The notes under the pieces: generated by a model | Seen by the model: the letters and a program-made list of their open reading frames with translations, nothing else | Database searches by the model: none | Told to the model about the DNA's origin: nothing | Shown: positions 1 to 10,627 of the stretch, piece after piece | How positions within the stretch are numbered: the stretch's first letter is position 1 | How the letters are laid out: each line of letters starts with the position of its first letter | Made by a program: the position numbers and the translations under genes | NCBI RefSeq assembly: GCF_027580225.2 | Contig: NC_073342.2 | Coordinates: 19,934,001 to 19,998,000 of the forward strand | Source of the DNA: Misgurnus anguillicaudatus | Lineage: Eukaryota; Chordata; Actinopteri; Cypriniformes; Cobitidae | Length of the DNA stretch: 64,000 nucleotides | Reading direction: 5' to 3'

Positions 1-116
1 TAATACTCGTTATATCATCTTAAATAGCATATTTGATATTTCTGTTCTGTTTCATGGGGACAGAATAAGTTTGATGTTTAAAGGCTTTTGCCACTAAACG
101 GTTATTTGTTTATCAG

Positions 117-308
117 GTTGGCAGAATGGGCCACTGCTCCGTAGAGGATGCTCGTGCTACATTGGACTTGTACAAACTGGTGGAGGACCAGTGGGAAAAA
201 GACTTGTCCCAAGATTCAATAGACCATACCTCAAACCCCAACGACTCCCTGGAACACTACATGCAGGACCAGTATTGGCCAGAATCTGTGATGGATTGCA
301 GTATATAA
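117..308 (+). CDS. aen: Last coding exon of apoptosis-enhancing nuclease (partial, 5' part outside window)
   Basis: The exon follows an acceptor (tatcag, 111-116) and reads in frame 117-308 to TAA at 306-308. It contains HCSVEDA, the ExoIII motif (H-x4-D) that closes the active site of DEDDh 3'-5' exonucleases of the ISG20/AEN family. The tail (YKLVEDQWE, then [10 protein letters not shown]) resembles the C-terminus of AEN, a p53-induced nuclear exonuclease, more than ISG20, which ends soon after the ExoIII motif. The rest of the nuclease domain and the start lie to the left of the window. In human, AEN is in the same 15q26.1 cluster as the other genes here, which supports the name. I am sure of the family and fairly sure of aen over isg20. 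Confidence 0.82.
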   Translation, partial: VGRMGHCSVEDARATLDLYKLVEDQWEKDLSQDSIDHTSNPNDSLEHYMQDQYWPESVMDCSI

Positions 309-830
309 CATAAAGCCTTATATTTAGGGCTGTGAATTGTATTTCATTTTGTATGTTATTTAAACATTATTTAATATATTTTACACACCACACTTGACAT
401 GTTACCATTCATTACTGCCAGATTACTGTGGGAACACAGTGAAACTCAGGTTGTAGAACTAAAATATTGCACATGAAACTATTATAAAGAGCGTGTGATT
501 ATCATATGGATACCTTTTAACTTTGTAAAAGTTAAAAATGTTCATTTAAGGGATTTGAAAGATTAAATTTTCAAGTAGTTAAAAAGCTTGAACTTTATCA
601 AGTGTTTACAAACAACTCAAGTGTTTATTTTAAGGAATAACTTGAACGAAATTGTATGTTTGTAAGGTTACTGTTGTCAAGATGTAATGTTAAATGATGT
701 TAAATTGCTGCTGCTTACAAGTTGTGGATAGCACTTACCCACTTCCATAATGTCACACTTTCAGCCATGAAAGGGACTTTTGTGGTGTTTGGCTGTAAAA
801 GTCTCAATAAAATATTATGAATACAAAAGG
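309..830 (+). other. aen: Probable 3' UTR of aen with polyadenylation signal
   Basis: AT-rich non-coding sequence follows the aen stop codon directly. A canonical AATAAA lies at 806-811, about 500 bases after the stop, and is the best candidate for the transcript end. I saw no other gene or repeat in this stretch. Confidence 0.55.
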
Positions 831-1143
831 ATTCATTATTCTGACCACTCACTATAGTTCATAACAGCATTTCTGTAAGACCCTATAATAACTGTGCTGT
901 AATTGTTAACTTGTTCTCTGGTTTAAAGGAAAATCATAAGACAGGACATTTTGAAACAATGGCCAGAACTGAGAATAGATTGTATTCTGGTTTAAACGTG
1001 CTTGAACCAAGATGTGATGCTTTATTTTATGTGTTATTTCTTGCATGTGTGAGTATCTATTAAATGCTGGTTTACACATTCTACATCTGGCTAAACATGC
1101 TGACCCAAGCTCTTCCTTATGAACCATTATAATCAAAAGTTAC

Positions 1144-2312
1144 AGGGGTAGTTCTCCCAAAACTTAAACGATTAGTCCTTTTTCTTAAAAAAAAATCCAG
1201 ATAATTTACTCGCCACCATGTTATCCAAAATGTTGATATCTTTCTTTGCTCAGTCGAGAAGAAATTATGTTTTTTGAGGAAAACATTCCAGGATTTTTCT
1301 CATTTTAATGGACCCCAACACTTATTAGTTTTAATGCAGTTTAAAATTGCCGTTTCAAAGGACTCTAAACAATCTGAAACAAGGCATAAGGGTCTTATCT
1401 AGTGAAACCATAAAAAAAATGCACTTTTAAACCACAACTTCTTGTCTTCTTCCTGTCCTGTGACGTGCCAGCATGACCTCACGCAATACATCATCACGTC
1501 AAGAGGTCACGAATGACGTATGCGAAACTATGCCCCAGTGTTTAAAAGTGTGGAGAAAGAGGCTGTTCCGATGTTGTTGTATGTGGAATGATACTAATTA
1601 ATGTCTTTGTGTCAGTTTATTGTTCAAAATGGTCCGCAAATGTGCGTGTCATATTATGTAACACGTGACCTTTCAACGTCATTACGCAATTACGTGAGGT
1701 CACAGGACCGGAGGAAGTTGAGGAGTTGTGGTTTAAAAGTGCATATTTTTTATTTTTCTTGCCAAAAATGACAATCGTTTCGCTAGATAAAACCCTTATG
1801 CCTCATTTGGGATCGCTTAGAGTCGTTTGAAACTTCGTTGAAACTGCAATTTTAAACTGCATTTAAACTGTTAAGTGTTGGGGTCCATTAAAGTCTTTTA
1901 AAATGAGAAAAATCCTGGAAGGTTTTCCTCAAAAAACTTAATTTCTTCTCGACTGAACAAAGAAAGACAACAACATTTTGGATGACATGGTGGTGAGTAA
2001 ATTATCTGGATCTTTTTTTAAGAAAATGGACTAATCCTTTAAAATTCTTTCATTATTTACTTACCCTCATGTTGTAACAAACCTGTATAAATTTTCTTGT
2101 TCTGATGACCACAAAGGAAGATATTTTGAGGAGTGTTTGAAACCAAACCAATTATGAGCCCCATTCACAGTAGGAAAAATAGTACTATGGAAGTAAATGG
2201 GGCTGATGAATGGTTTGATAATGGACATTACTCAAAATATCTTTCTTTGTGTTTATCAACATGATGAGAAAATGATGACGGCATTTTCATTTTTGGGTGA
2301 ACTATCCCTTTA
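1144..2312. repeat. Palindromic MITE (family P1) interrupted by another fold-back element
   Basis: The left end is a short piece with gggtagttctcccaaaact (about 1146-1164). The rest (2039-2312) resumes with the arm reading cattatttacttaccctcatg and ends gggtgaactatccctt. Placed together they match other P1 copies here (47050-47331, 34284-36600, 32571-32835, 55978-56162). P1 elements are near-perfect palindromes whose arms meet around ctatggaagt. The middle is occupied by the F1 fold-back element (1168-2038), so this is a nested insertion. Confidence 0.7.
1168..2038. repeat. Long fold-back element (family F1), nested in a P1 MITE
   Basis: The ends are inverted copies: the left arm includes atccagataatttactcgcc and the right arm ends gtaaattatctggat, then actaatccttt. 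The arms extend for several hundred bases, including aaacattccaggatttttctc on the left and its complement on the right, around a centre with gacgtgccagcatgacctc. No coding capacity is visible. A second copy sits at 45946-46768. Confidence 0.75.
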
Positions 2313-3058
2313 ATTATTTTTTTTTATTCATAGCCAACTAGTCCTTTTAACAGTTAATCATTCTTGTGTTTATTTAGAGAGGCAGTATTGTATAAGTACT
2401 TTTATACAAGAGTCCAAATATAAACTAAATGCTGAGCGGCTCTGGTAGCACATAGACGGGCATTGTGCTGCAATTCCACTTCTTCGGTAACACAAACCCT
2501 AAATCCTGCTTTAATGGATTATGGCCACCCCACTGGTCATTGCAGGAATGTGTTGGTGATGTGAAAAGTTACAGCAAAGATAGATGACCAGCACTGTTAA
2601 CAACCAGATGCAAACCAGTGGGTGTCCATAACTAAGACCTTCATACAGTATTTGTTTTTTAAAAGAGTTTGCATCAGACAATTTCCATTGTTGATCTAAA
2701 AGTTTTTGAGTTTTTAATTCATACTATAAATACAGTGTTATGCACCTTATAGGCTTATACTACAAATATTGTCTAATAAAAATGTCAGAATGCATCGTTG
2801 GATGTGAGAAATATAGTTATTTTCATTGGTGCTCAATTTGATGCTCTTTACATTTAATTATTCAGATTGAGGGGTGAAGGAAGGTTCCCATTGACCAGAT
2901 TAAAAGAGCATCTTCTGTATGAGGATGATGATGTCATTGGTTGTAGGCTATTGTTCTTTCTAACATTTTCCCAGTACTTTTGCTGATTAACATAAAATCT
3001 GCTCTGCATAATACCACATGACGGTGTTAATCCATCAGCAGTCACACTACAAATGACT
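2313..3058. other. Spacer upstream of rlbp1, probably holding its promoter
   Basis: No convincing ORF or repeat is seen. The right part lies just before the candidate non-coding first exon of rlbp1. It contains OTX/CRX-like homeodomain core sites: GATTAA near 2984 and TAATCC at 3028-3033. Homeobox control by CRX/OTX is known for retinal genes; its use here is inference from short motifs only. Confidence 0.3.
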
Positions 3059-3118
3059 GAATTCTGCTGTTTTTCACCTCACTTATTTGGTACTTTCAAC
3101 CACACCGCATTGTGCCAG
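3059..3118 (+). other. rlbp1: Candidate non-coding first exon of rlbp1 (3' end at 3118)
   Basis: A strong donor (ccag followed by gtgagt at 3119) precedes the acceptor at 3530 that opens the ATG exon. This fits a 5' UTR exon ending at 3118. The start is not determined from sequence; 3059 is nominal. Confidence 0.35.
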
Positions 3119-3555
3119 GTGAGTGTAAATTTCATTCTTTCCTGGAGCATCATATATGAGGAATTCACTTGGTTGTGTAATTTAGTTATGTGCGTTTATT
3201 AATAATGTTGATTTTTCAATATTTAATTTTGATGCATAATCCTTTGATATTTTAAAGTTTTGTTTTTAATGAAACAGGATAAGATAACTTGTGACTGTTA
3301 CATAAACAAGCACAAGATGATTTTCGTATTTTAGTTAAACTTTCAATGTTACTTTAATAAATTTCAATGTTAAATCTGGCAAAATATTTAAATAATCTTA
3401 TACTATACCCAATTCCTATTATAGCCATAGGTTACCATAACAGAGGGTTTTTTGTTTTATTTTAGATTTTTGTTGAAGTGGTAAATAAACTTTCTTTGTT
3501 GTAAATAAATATCTTTATTTCTTTTATCAGAACAGTCCACTGAGTCTTGGAAGCA

Positions 3556-6500
3556 ATGGCTGTTGTTGTAAGTACATTTTGTATGTAAAATGCATGTGTT
3601 TATAAAATGCAAATTAAGCAAAATGTAGATAAAATGGAGCTCAGATACAATGCTGCTAAAGGCCACCTCTGATAAAAATAAGACGATGATATTGGTCAAA
3701 TACTCTTGGAATGTATTATATGTTTTTCAAATATTTTAGCTTCAAATCCACTTAATCCCAGCCTCGGCCATTCAGAAAAAAACTTTGTAGGCAGAATTAC
3801 GATATTAACAAAATTTTTGAGCCTTTAACCTTAATTGAGTAAGGACACACTGTAAAAAAAGTTGGTTCAACTTAAAAAAGTGAGTTACCTGGTTGCTTTA
3901 AAATTTTTGGTTAATTTAACTTAAACATTTTAGTTCATACAACATATTTTACACAACTGCTTTGAGTTAACTAATATTTTAATTTACTAAAAGATTTTAG
4001 TGAACTTTTTTAAGTGAATCCAACAAATCTTTTTTTAAGTGGATTGACTGGAGACTTTTTTTTAGAAGTGGAGATTTTTGCATGTACTTTGAGGGTTTTG
4101 CAGCGAAAGACTAATTTGTTAAATACCAATGAAATGACTAAAGTGACATTTGTGAAAATACTGCATTTCAATTGCTGACTAATAACCTTTTCATTGCGAT
4201 TACCGTTAAATGACCGGACCCAAACATAAGATCCTAGTAACTAGCAACTAGTAGAACAACACCTAGGTCATTGGTTTGATTCTCACAAAATGCACATAAT
4301 GTATAGCCTGAATGCACTATATGTTGTTTTTAATAATAAATGCCAAATATTTTCATCTAGTTGTCCCAAAATACAATTCGCTAGTCATTCGGAGTATGAA
4401 AAGACTTTTATGTCATACATCATGTGATATCATCCTCCCTAAACCCAGGGTCCTTCAAAGCTCCACACATTTGTAGAATTGTTGAACACATGTTTTGTGA
4501 ACAAGGCAGATCTTAGTATTAGTAGCTTATCTTCAATCTCCGACGGAGGTTTACAGACTTTACGCAATTCATGTGAGGGAGCTTAGCTTACAACCCACAC
4601 TAGCTTCTATTGATTCGAGCTACTATTGTTTGTTTCAAAATCAGGATTTGAGTGTTTTTTGCTGATCCCACGTCAGTTTCATGTCAAAAACACTTTTTTC
4701 GTAATTGTCCACAGAGCGGAACATTCCGGATGGTGTCGGAGGAGGAACAAGCGCTCAGAGCCAAACTGGAGCACCTCACGGTCAAAGATCACGGGCCGGT
4801 GTTTGGATCCTGTGCCAGGGTGCCCGACCACACAGTGCAAAAGGTACGTCCTTATACACAGATTTAAAGTGGGAAAAAGACACAATCATAATGTAAACTG
4901 TATAAGCAATTACAGTACTGCTTATACTTTATACATTTGGCAAACGCTATTATCCAAAGCAACTTACAATGCACTCAATATTTTTACATCAGCATGTAAA
5001 CAAACCCATGACCTTTGTGTTGCTTACTAACAATTGAGCTATAGGTGCACGGTTATGAACTTAAAAAAGAAATGACAGTATTGGCACTAAATCTACTGCA
5101 ATATGAACACAAGTAACATTTCGAAATTCAAATCTGATCATAATGTCCCCGCAGGCTAAAGATGAACTCAACGAAACAAGCGAAAAGCGCACGTCAGCCG
5201 TGAAAGAGCTCCGAAATATCATAAAGGAGAAGGCCGACTCTGGAGACGATGTCGCTAAGGGTGTTCAGGACACCTTTGGGAACCAACCCGATGCTGTGCT
5301 GGTGAGATTCATCCGTGCCAGAAAATACGAAGTAAACAGGGCTTATGAGCTAATGAGGGGTAAGCAGGCAACATGGGCTTTTTGCATATGGCTTTTATTG
5401 TGTTGAATCTCAAGTAAATCTGAATGTTTAAACAGCCATTGTTATTGGTGTCCATTCCCCAAGGTTATGTGCGCTTCAGGCAAAACTACCCCGAGCTGTT
5501 TGAAAACCTGACCCCAGAGGCTGTGCGCAGTACCATTGAGGCCGGTTACCCAGGGATCCTGTCAAGACGAGACAAATACGGCCGTGTGGTGCTGCTCTTC
5601 AACATTGAGAATTGGGACTATGAGGAGATCACATTTGATGAGGTGCATGTTGAAATGGCTTGTGGTTTTATACATTTTTAGATTAAATGGTTAATATATG
5701 TACCCCTGCTGTCAATGGGACTGTACCCTTTCAAAAAGTACAGCTTTGCACCTCATATACATACACTCACCTAAAGGATTATTAGGAACACCATACTAGT
5801 ACTGTGTTTGACCCCCTTTCGCCTTCAGACCTGCCTTAATTCTACGTGGCATTGATTCAACAAGGTGCTGAAAGCATTTTTTAGAAATGTTGGCCTATAT
5901 TGATAGGATAGCATCTTGCAGTTGATGGAGATTTGTGGGATGCACATCCAGGGCACAAAGCTCCCGTTCCACCACATCCCAAAGATGCTCTATTGGATTG
6001 AGATCTAGTGACTGTGGGGGCCATTTTAGTACAGTCAACTCATTGTCATGTTCAAGAAACCAATTTGAAATGATTAGAGCTTTGTGACATGATGCATTAT
6101 CCTGCTGGAAGTAGCCATCAGAGGATGGTACATGGTGGTCATAAAGGGATGAACATGATCAGAAACAATGCTCAGGTAGGCTGTGTCATTTAAACGATGC
6201 CCAATTGGCACTAAGGGGCCTAAAGTGTGCCAAGTAAACATCCCCCACACCATTACACCACCAGCAGCAGCCTGCACAGTGGTAACAAGGCATGATGGAT
6301 CCATGTTCTCATTCTGTTTACGCCAAATTCTGACTCTACCATCTGAATGTCTCAACAGAAATCGAGACCAGGCAACATTTTTCCAGTCTTCAACTGTCCA
6401 ATTTTGGTGAGCTCGTGCAAATTGTAGCCTCTATTTCCTATTTGTAGTTGAAATGAGTGGTACCTGGTGGGGTCTTCTGCTGTTGTAGGCCATCCGCCTC

Positions 6501-7527
6501 AAGGTTGTGCGTGTTGTGGCTTCACAAATGCTTTGCAGCATACCTCGGTTGTAACGAGTGGTTATTTCAGTCAAAATTGCTTAAATCACCTTTCTTTCCC
6601 ATTCTACCATTCAGTTCAGGAGATTGTCTTGACCAGGACCACACTCCTAAATGCATTGAAGCAACTGCCATGTGATTGGTTGATTAGATAATTGCATTAA
6701 TGAGAAATTGAACAGGTGTTCCTAATAATCCTTTAGGTGAAAGTATTTGTACCAAATGTATACATATCTGTACCTAATGGTACACATTAGGACCTGTTGC
6801 ACAAAACGTTCTTCAAAAAAGGTATTACAGACTATTTAAGAAATGGTTAACCTTTTAAATGGTCTTTGGGGAACCATAATGGTTCTTTTATGGCATACCT
6901 TTATTTTTAAAAGTGTACATGAATACAGTGTCTCAATAATGTGGTTACCTCAGATCCTCAGAGCTTATTGTGTGATCCTGGAGAAGCTTCTGGAAAACGA
7001 AGAGACTCAGATTAATGGATTTTGCATAATTGAGAACTTTAAGGGCTTCACCATGCAACAGGCATCTGGGATCAAGCCCATGGAGCTGAAGAAAATGGTG
7101 GACATGCTGCAGGTAACGAAAGTTGACTTTTATCTTGTAGAAGAATAGGTATTTTTATTGTTTATCTTTTTGTTGTCCACAGGACTCTTTCCCTGCTCGT
7201 TTCAAAGCGGTGCACTTCATTCACCAGCCCTGGTATTTTACCACCACTTACAATGTGGTCAAACCCCTGATGAAGAGCAAACTGCTGGAACGGGTGAGTT
7301 GTGTTGACTGCAATGGACAAGATATTAGTCACCCCAGCCATAACCATGAGCACAACATTAACTAAAAACTAAAAAAATCTGACTTCTTATGTCCGAAGGT
7401 GTTTGTCCACGGCGATGAGCTGGAGAATTATTTCAAGGAGTTTGATGCGGATATCCTGCCTTCAGAGTTTGATGGGAAGGGCTCCAAATATGACGGCAAG
7501 GCCACAGCAGCAAAACTCTTTGATTAA
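3556..7527 (+). CDS. rlbp1: Retinaldehyde-binding protein 1 (CRALBP), complete, 7 coding exons, 307 aa
   Basis: CRALBP carries 11-cis-retinal/retinol in retinal pigment epithelium and Mueller glia during the visual cycle. Coding exons: 3556-3567, 4715-4843, 5155-5359, 5464-5642, 6954-7112, 7183-7293, 7399-7527; all junctions are GT-AG and in phase, totalling 924 bases. The first coding exon is only 12 bases (MAVV), then gtaagt; it joins [12 protein letters not shown], which aligns with the human N-terminus. CRAL-TRIO-N covers about residues 50-115 ([12 protein letters not shown]) and the CRAL-TRIO lipid-binding domain about 130-290. The ligand-pocket residues known in human CRALBP (Glu202, Gln210 and Lys222, in IENF, TMQQ and LKKMVD) and the disease-linked Arg234 (FPARFK) are present at the same numbers. 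The C-terminus is about 10 residues shorter than human. Intron 4 holds a Tc1-like transposon. Fish have two copies (rlbp1a/b); I cannot decide which. Confidence 0.96.
3846..4050. repeat. MITE-like repeat in rlbp1 intron 1
   Basis: It starts with cactgtaaaaaaagttggtt followed by caacttaaaaaagtga, and has a partly complementary right side (tgaacttttttaagtgaatc, then caacaaat). This is a common type of short fish MITE. Boundaries are approximate. Confidence 0.4.
4923..5045. repeat. Short interspersed repeat fragment (SINE-tail-like)
   Basis: It contains catttggcaaacgctattat, then ccaaagcaacttacaatgca, and ends near cccatgacctttgtgttgct. The same module occurs at 38612-38755 and 57385-57510, where the tRNA-like ccctgggaat segment is clearer. 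Such modules are widespread in fish genomes. I do not assign a family name. Confidence 0.55.
5764..6743 (-). mobile_element. Defective Tc1/mariner-like transposon, 980 bp
   Basis: The terminal inverted repeats are cactcacctaaaggattatt at the left and its complement (aataatcctttaggtgaaag) at the right, flanked by TA target duplications (5762-5763 and 6744-6745). The minus strand encodes pieces of a Tc1 transposase, including VMVWGMF and [10 protein letters not shown] of the DDE catalytic domain. Compared with the copy at 54691-55857 it lacks about 250 bases encoding the N-terminal DNA-binding part, and it has stops and frameshifts, so it is dead. It lies in rlbp1 intron 4, antisense to the gene. 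Confidence 0.93.
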
Positions 7528-7830
7528 TTTTGCTGTCCGTCAACTTAGAAAAACATATCTGTCTGTCATTTTAGTTATGTTGTACTGCAGAATAATGGAA
7601 TGTGGTTGTGTGTTTTTTAAATTGAACAGAGCACTTTCCATGCCAAACCTCATTGAACAAATGCCCAGATGTAAGAGGAATGCAGATTTAGGGGCATATG
7701 ATCTCTGTTATACTATAGTGCTGTTTGGCCAATCTTGGGCAGGACCCTGATTTTAGATTGATCCCAAAATATAGAAATCCCTTTGGAGCCAAACATTTCT
7801 GTTATTTCTGTCAATAAAGGATGCAATGTG
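7528..7830 (+). other. rlbp1: rlbp1 3' UTR and polyadenylation signal
   Basis: Non-coding sequence follows the stop. AATAAA at 7813-7818 is the first canonical signal. Its last four bases coincide with the terminal taaagg of a MITE that starts about 7815, so the transposon end appears to help form the signal. Confidence 0.55.
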
Positions 7831-8018
7831 CAACTTTAAGAAGGAACTCTTTACAGAAATGCAATATAATATACACAACTATATTATCAGTGGTGTACAA
7901 AGACCTTACATAATGAACCGTTGCGTTTTACTAACCTTAGTGAGACGTTTTTATCTACTTAGTACCGTGGGTCCCCTTACATGGAAGTCACTGTCATGTT
8001 TCTAAAGTAGCCCTAAAC

Positions 8019-8212
8019 CAGGGGTGGGGAACCCTGGGTCCTGGAGGGCCCCTGTTTGCAGAGATTAGTGCCAACCCTAATTAAACATACCTGAAAAATC
8101 TAATCAAAGTCTTCAAGATTACCTAGAAATGAAATGCAGGTGTGTTTGAATAGGGTTGGAACTAAAATATGTAGGACAGTGGCCCTCCAGGACCCAGGGT
8201 TCCCCGCCCCTG
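8019..8212. mobile_element. hAT-type MITE inside M3
   Basis: The ends are caggggtggggaacc and ggttccccgcccctg, with an inner palindrome around ggtcctggagggccc. It is flanked by near-identical 8-bp duplications, ccctaaac (8011-8018) and cccttaac (8213-8220), as expected of hAT transposition. Confidence 0.85.
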
Positions 8213-8299
8213 CCCTTAACAGACAAACTGCTCTATAGAGCGTCTTATGTCACGATATTGTCTCAGACGATGACATGTTCGTCCTGTGGTGGCTTCTGT

Positions 8300-8768
8300 C
8301 ATAGATATGTATAAAGGCTAGATGTGTTACGGCGGAGTCTCTAACGTCATCGCCTGGCGGCCATCTTGCCACAGCCAGCTCGCTCACTCGTAGCATGAGT
8401 TTAATGGTGCAGGTACTTTTAAATGACCATAACTTGCTAAATTTTCTACAGATTTTCAAACGGTTTGTTTTTTTACAAAGTTATTAACGTGGCTATAATT
8501 CTGAATGCTTTAACATGTTACATGAATTTTTTTTTTAGTAGAAGAATGCAGTGTCATAGGTACATCTTTGTCATTTATAACAAACCAAACCGTTTGAAAA
8601 TCGGTGGAAAATTGAGCAAGTTATGGTCGTTTGAAAGTGCCTGCATCATTGAAACGTAGTGCTGCGAGTGGGCGGGCGCCCTGTGGTAAGATGGCCGCCA
8701 AAATGCGGACGTTCCACTCAATTGGCCAGCAGCGAGGGAGAGACATCTAGCCTTTATACATATCTATG
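8300..8768. mobile_element. Fold-back hAT-type MITE inside M3
   Basis: The terminal repeats catagatatgtataaaggct and agcctttatacatatctatg are exact complements. The inner arms are also complementary (gaccataacttgct on the left, agcaagttatggtc on the right). The flanking 8-bp duplications are gcttctgt (8292-8299) and gctactgt (8769-8776). No coding region. Confidence 0.85.
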
Positions 8769-8882
8769 GCTACTGTAGCTTCACTATGCACTTCGAAAGG
8801 GGTGAGTGGTAGACTGAGCCATTGGTTGCAATTCACAGTTTCACATCTAGTTGCCACTAAAATCCACATAGTGGACCTTTAA

Positions 8883-9527
8883 ATGTCAATTTAATGAGAG
8901 AAAATGCAGGTAAAAAGAACTAAAGTTAAAGTGAGTAAAATCGTTTTGACTTTTCATTAAAGAAAATAACAAATTTGTTAATTATAAATTTGTGCACACT
9001 TTATTTATATTACATTATCATATATTCTAAAAAATAAAAAAAATAGTTTGGAATGTCAAATGTTTTTGTGTGCTGCATCCTCTTTCCACAAAAATTATGG
9101 CACTTAAAAAAAATGATACAAATAGTGTCTGGGACATAAATAACGTCACATTGTCAATGAAAGGGGGTGTTTAACCTACAGAAAATGTTGGTTTTGAACC
9201 CCAGGCAGACACATTATACAAATTATGTGGTTTTTTTTTGCATTTCATAGGGTTTGCCATTTTTAAAGCAAACTATAGGATATTTGAGGACTATAATATA
9301 GGCCATAAGACTCTGAAATTGTGTGGTTTTTTGTAGTTTTCAAGACATTAACAAAAACTATTCAAGAAATAAAAATATACAAAATGGCTTTAAAGAGACA
9401 GAGAAGAAAAAAATATTTTTGGCATCTGCAGGTCAAGGCCTTTAAAAAAAGACCGATAGAGGGAGACAATTGTCAAACAAAGTAATGCTTCCGGTTTGAG
9501 CTCCCATCATCAACAGATTGTTTATTA
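8883..9527. other. Intergenic AT-rich DNA between rlbp1 and abhd2
   Basis: I see no gene or clear repeat boundaries here. It is the tail-to-tail spacer between the convergent rlbp1 (+) and abhd2 (-). Confidence 0.4.
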
Positions 9528-9960
9528 AAGCACACCTATTGTCCGATTCACGTTTTTACATTTTCTTTGGTGTGTAGGTGTATATAAGTACATGTTAATG
9601 ATATGCAAAAGGTACAAACCCCGAAGTTAACAATGACGCAAGTTTTCATCTTCAACGTAAATTTCTTTTCTTGGACTACATCAAACACACGGATTGTAGG
9701 CAACAGTTTACTTTCTGGGATTGGTGATGTAGACAAGACCGACATTATCATAATTCCTCCCGCTTAAACTCACAGCCTGTAAGTTAACTCCTGTTAGCAA
9801 CCGAATCTTTCAAACCTGATAAGGAGCGTCACATCGGCTGACGTCAGAGGTATTCACGCCAATCACAACGTACAGATTAGCTGGCCAATCAGGGACACAG
9901 TTTTCCAAATCCGTGTGTTTCAGGAAGAGAGTGAAATCTGGAGCTACAAAAATGTACGGT
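9528..9960. repeat. Dispersed repeat (family R5), copy 1
   Basis: The block from attgtccgattcacgttttt to ctggccaatcagggacacag matches, in reverse complement, 63360-63726 (tgattggccagctaatctg through gtgaatcagacaattggtg). Shared landmarks are tatgcaaaaggtacaaaccc, cttttcttggactac and ggctgacgtcagaggtattc. No coding capacity. Confidence 0.75.
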
Positions 9961-10099
9961 ATGAGGAAAATGTGATTTTTTTAACCATAAACCACGCAAA
10001 CACATTGTATTATACCAAATACACAAAATTGTTTTTAGCAATGATGAAATGGGTGCACTTTAAATACATTTACATGAAGATATTTGTACAACTACAAGT

Positions 10100-10627
10100 G
10101 ATAATTTGTTTATTTATTTATAAAAGTTGTGATAGAATATATGTAAGTAAATTCAACATAAGGCAACAGTTTTTTTTGTCAAACATTACCATATTAACAG
10201 TTTTCAAACAAACAAACACATTCTTAAGGTCATTAAAGGCTGATCTGATGTTTTAAGGCAATAGTACAGAAAACCTTTATATGACATACATTTGAATTTA
10301 CAGCCAGTTTTTTACATAACATCTGTACCTCTAACTTTACCCATCAACACCTTTACATTTTTAAAGTTTGATCATGCAATATGTTAGTTCACAAATTATT
10401 CCTATGACCTTCTTAAACATACCACACATCCCACGGTGTAGCAACAACACGACTGCAATAATGATGTCCAACTTAACCTGTAGTCTGTGCTCCTTATGTC
10501 CCCCTTAAAAGGTCAGAGCAAAAAACGCTGGTGATTCAAACCTTTAGTAGCCATCATTTAAACATCCAACCTGACTTCAAAGAAAACGTAAACACCACTG
10601 CAAGTATTGCACAGTGTGATATGATGC
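10100..10627 (-). other. abhd2: Probable abhd2 3' UTR
   Basis: Sequence below the abhd2 stop. Overlapping AATAAA signals on the minus strand lie at 10109-10118 (tttatttatt on +), about 510 bases after the stop. The 3' end is a candidate only. Confidence 0.4.

Larger units (their letters stand above)
7815..8882. repeat. MITE (family M3) carrying two nested insertions
   Basis: The ends read taaaggatgcaatgtg and gtggacctttaaat. Its interior matches the uninterrupted copy at 13868-14242 in order, but is split by a 194-bp hAT-type MITE (8019-8212) and a 469-bp fold-back element (8300-8768), each with an 8-bp target duplication. Removing both restores the simple element. Confidence 0.8.
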
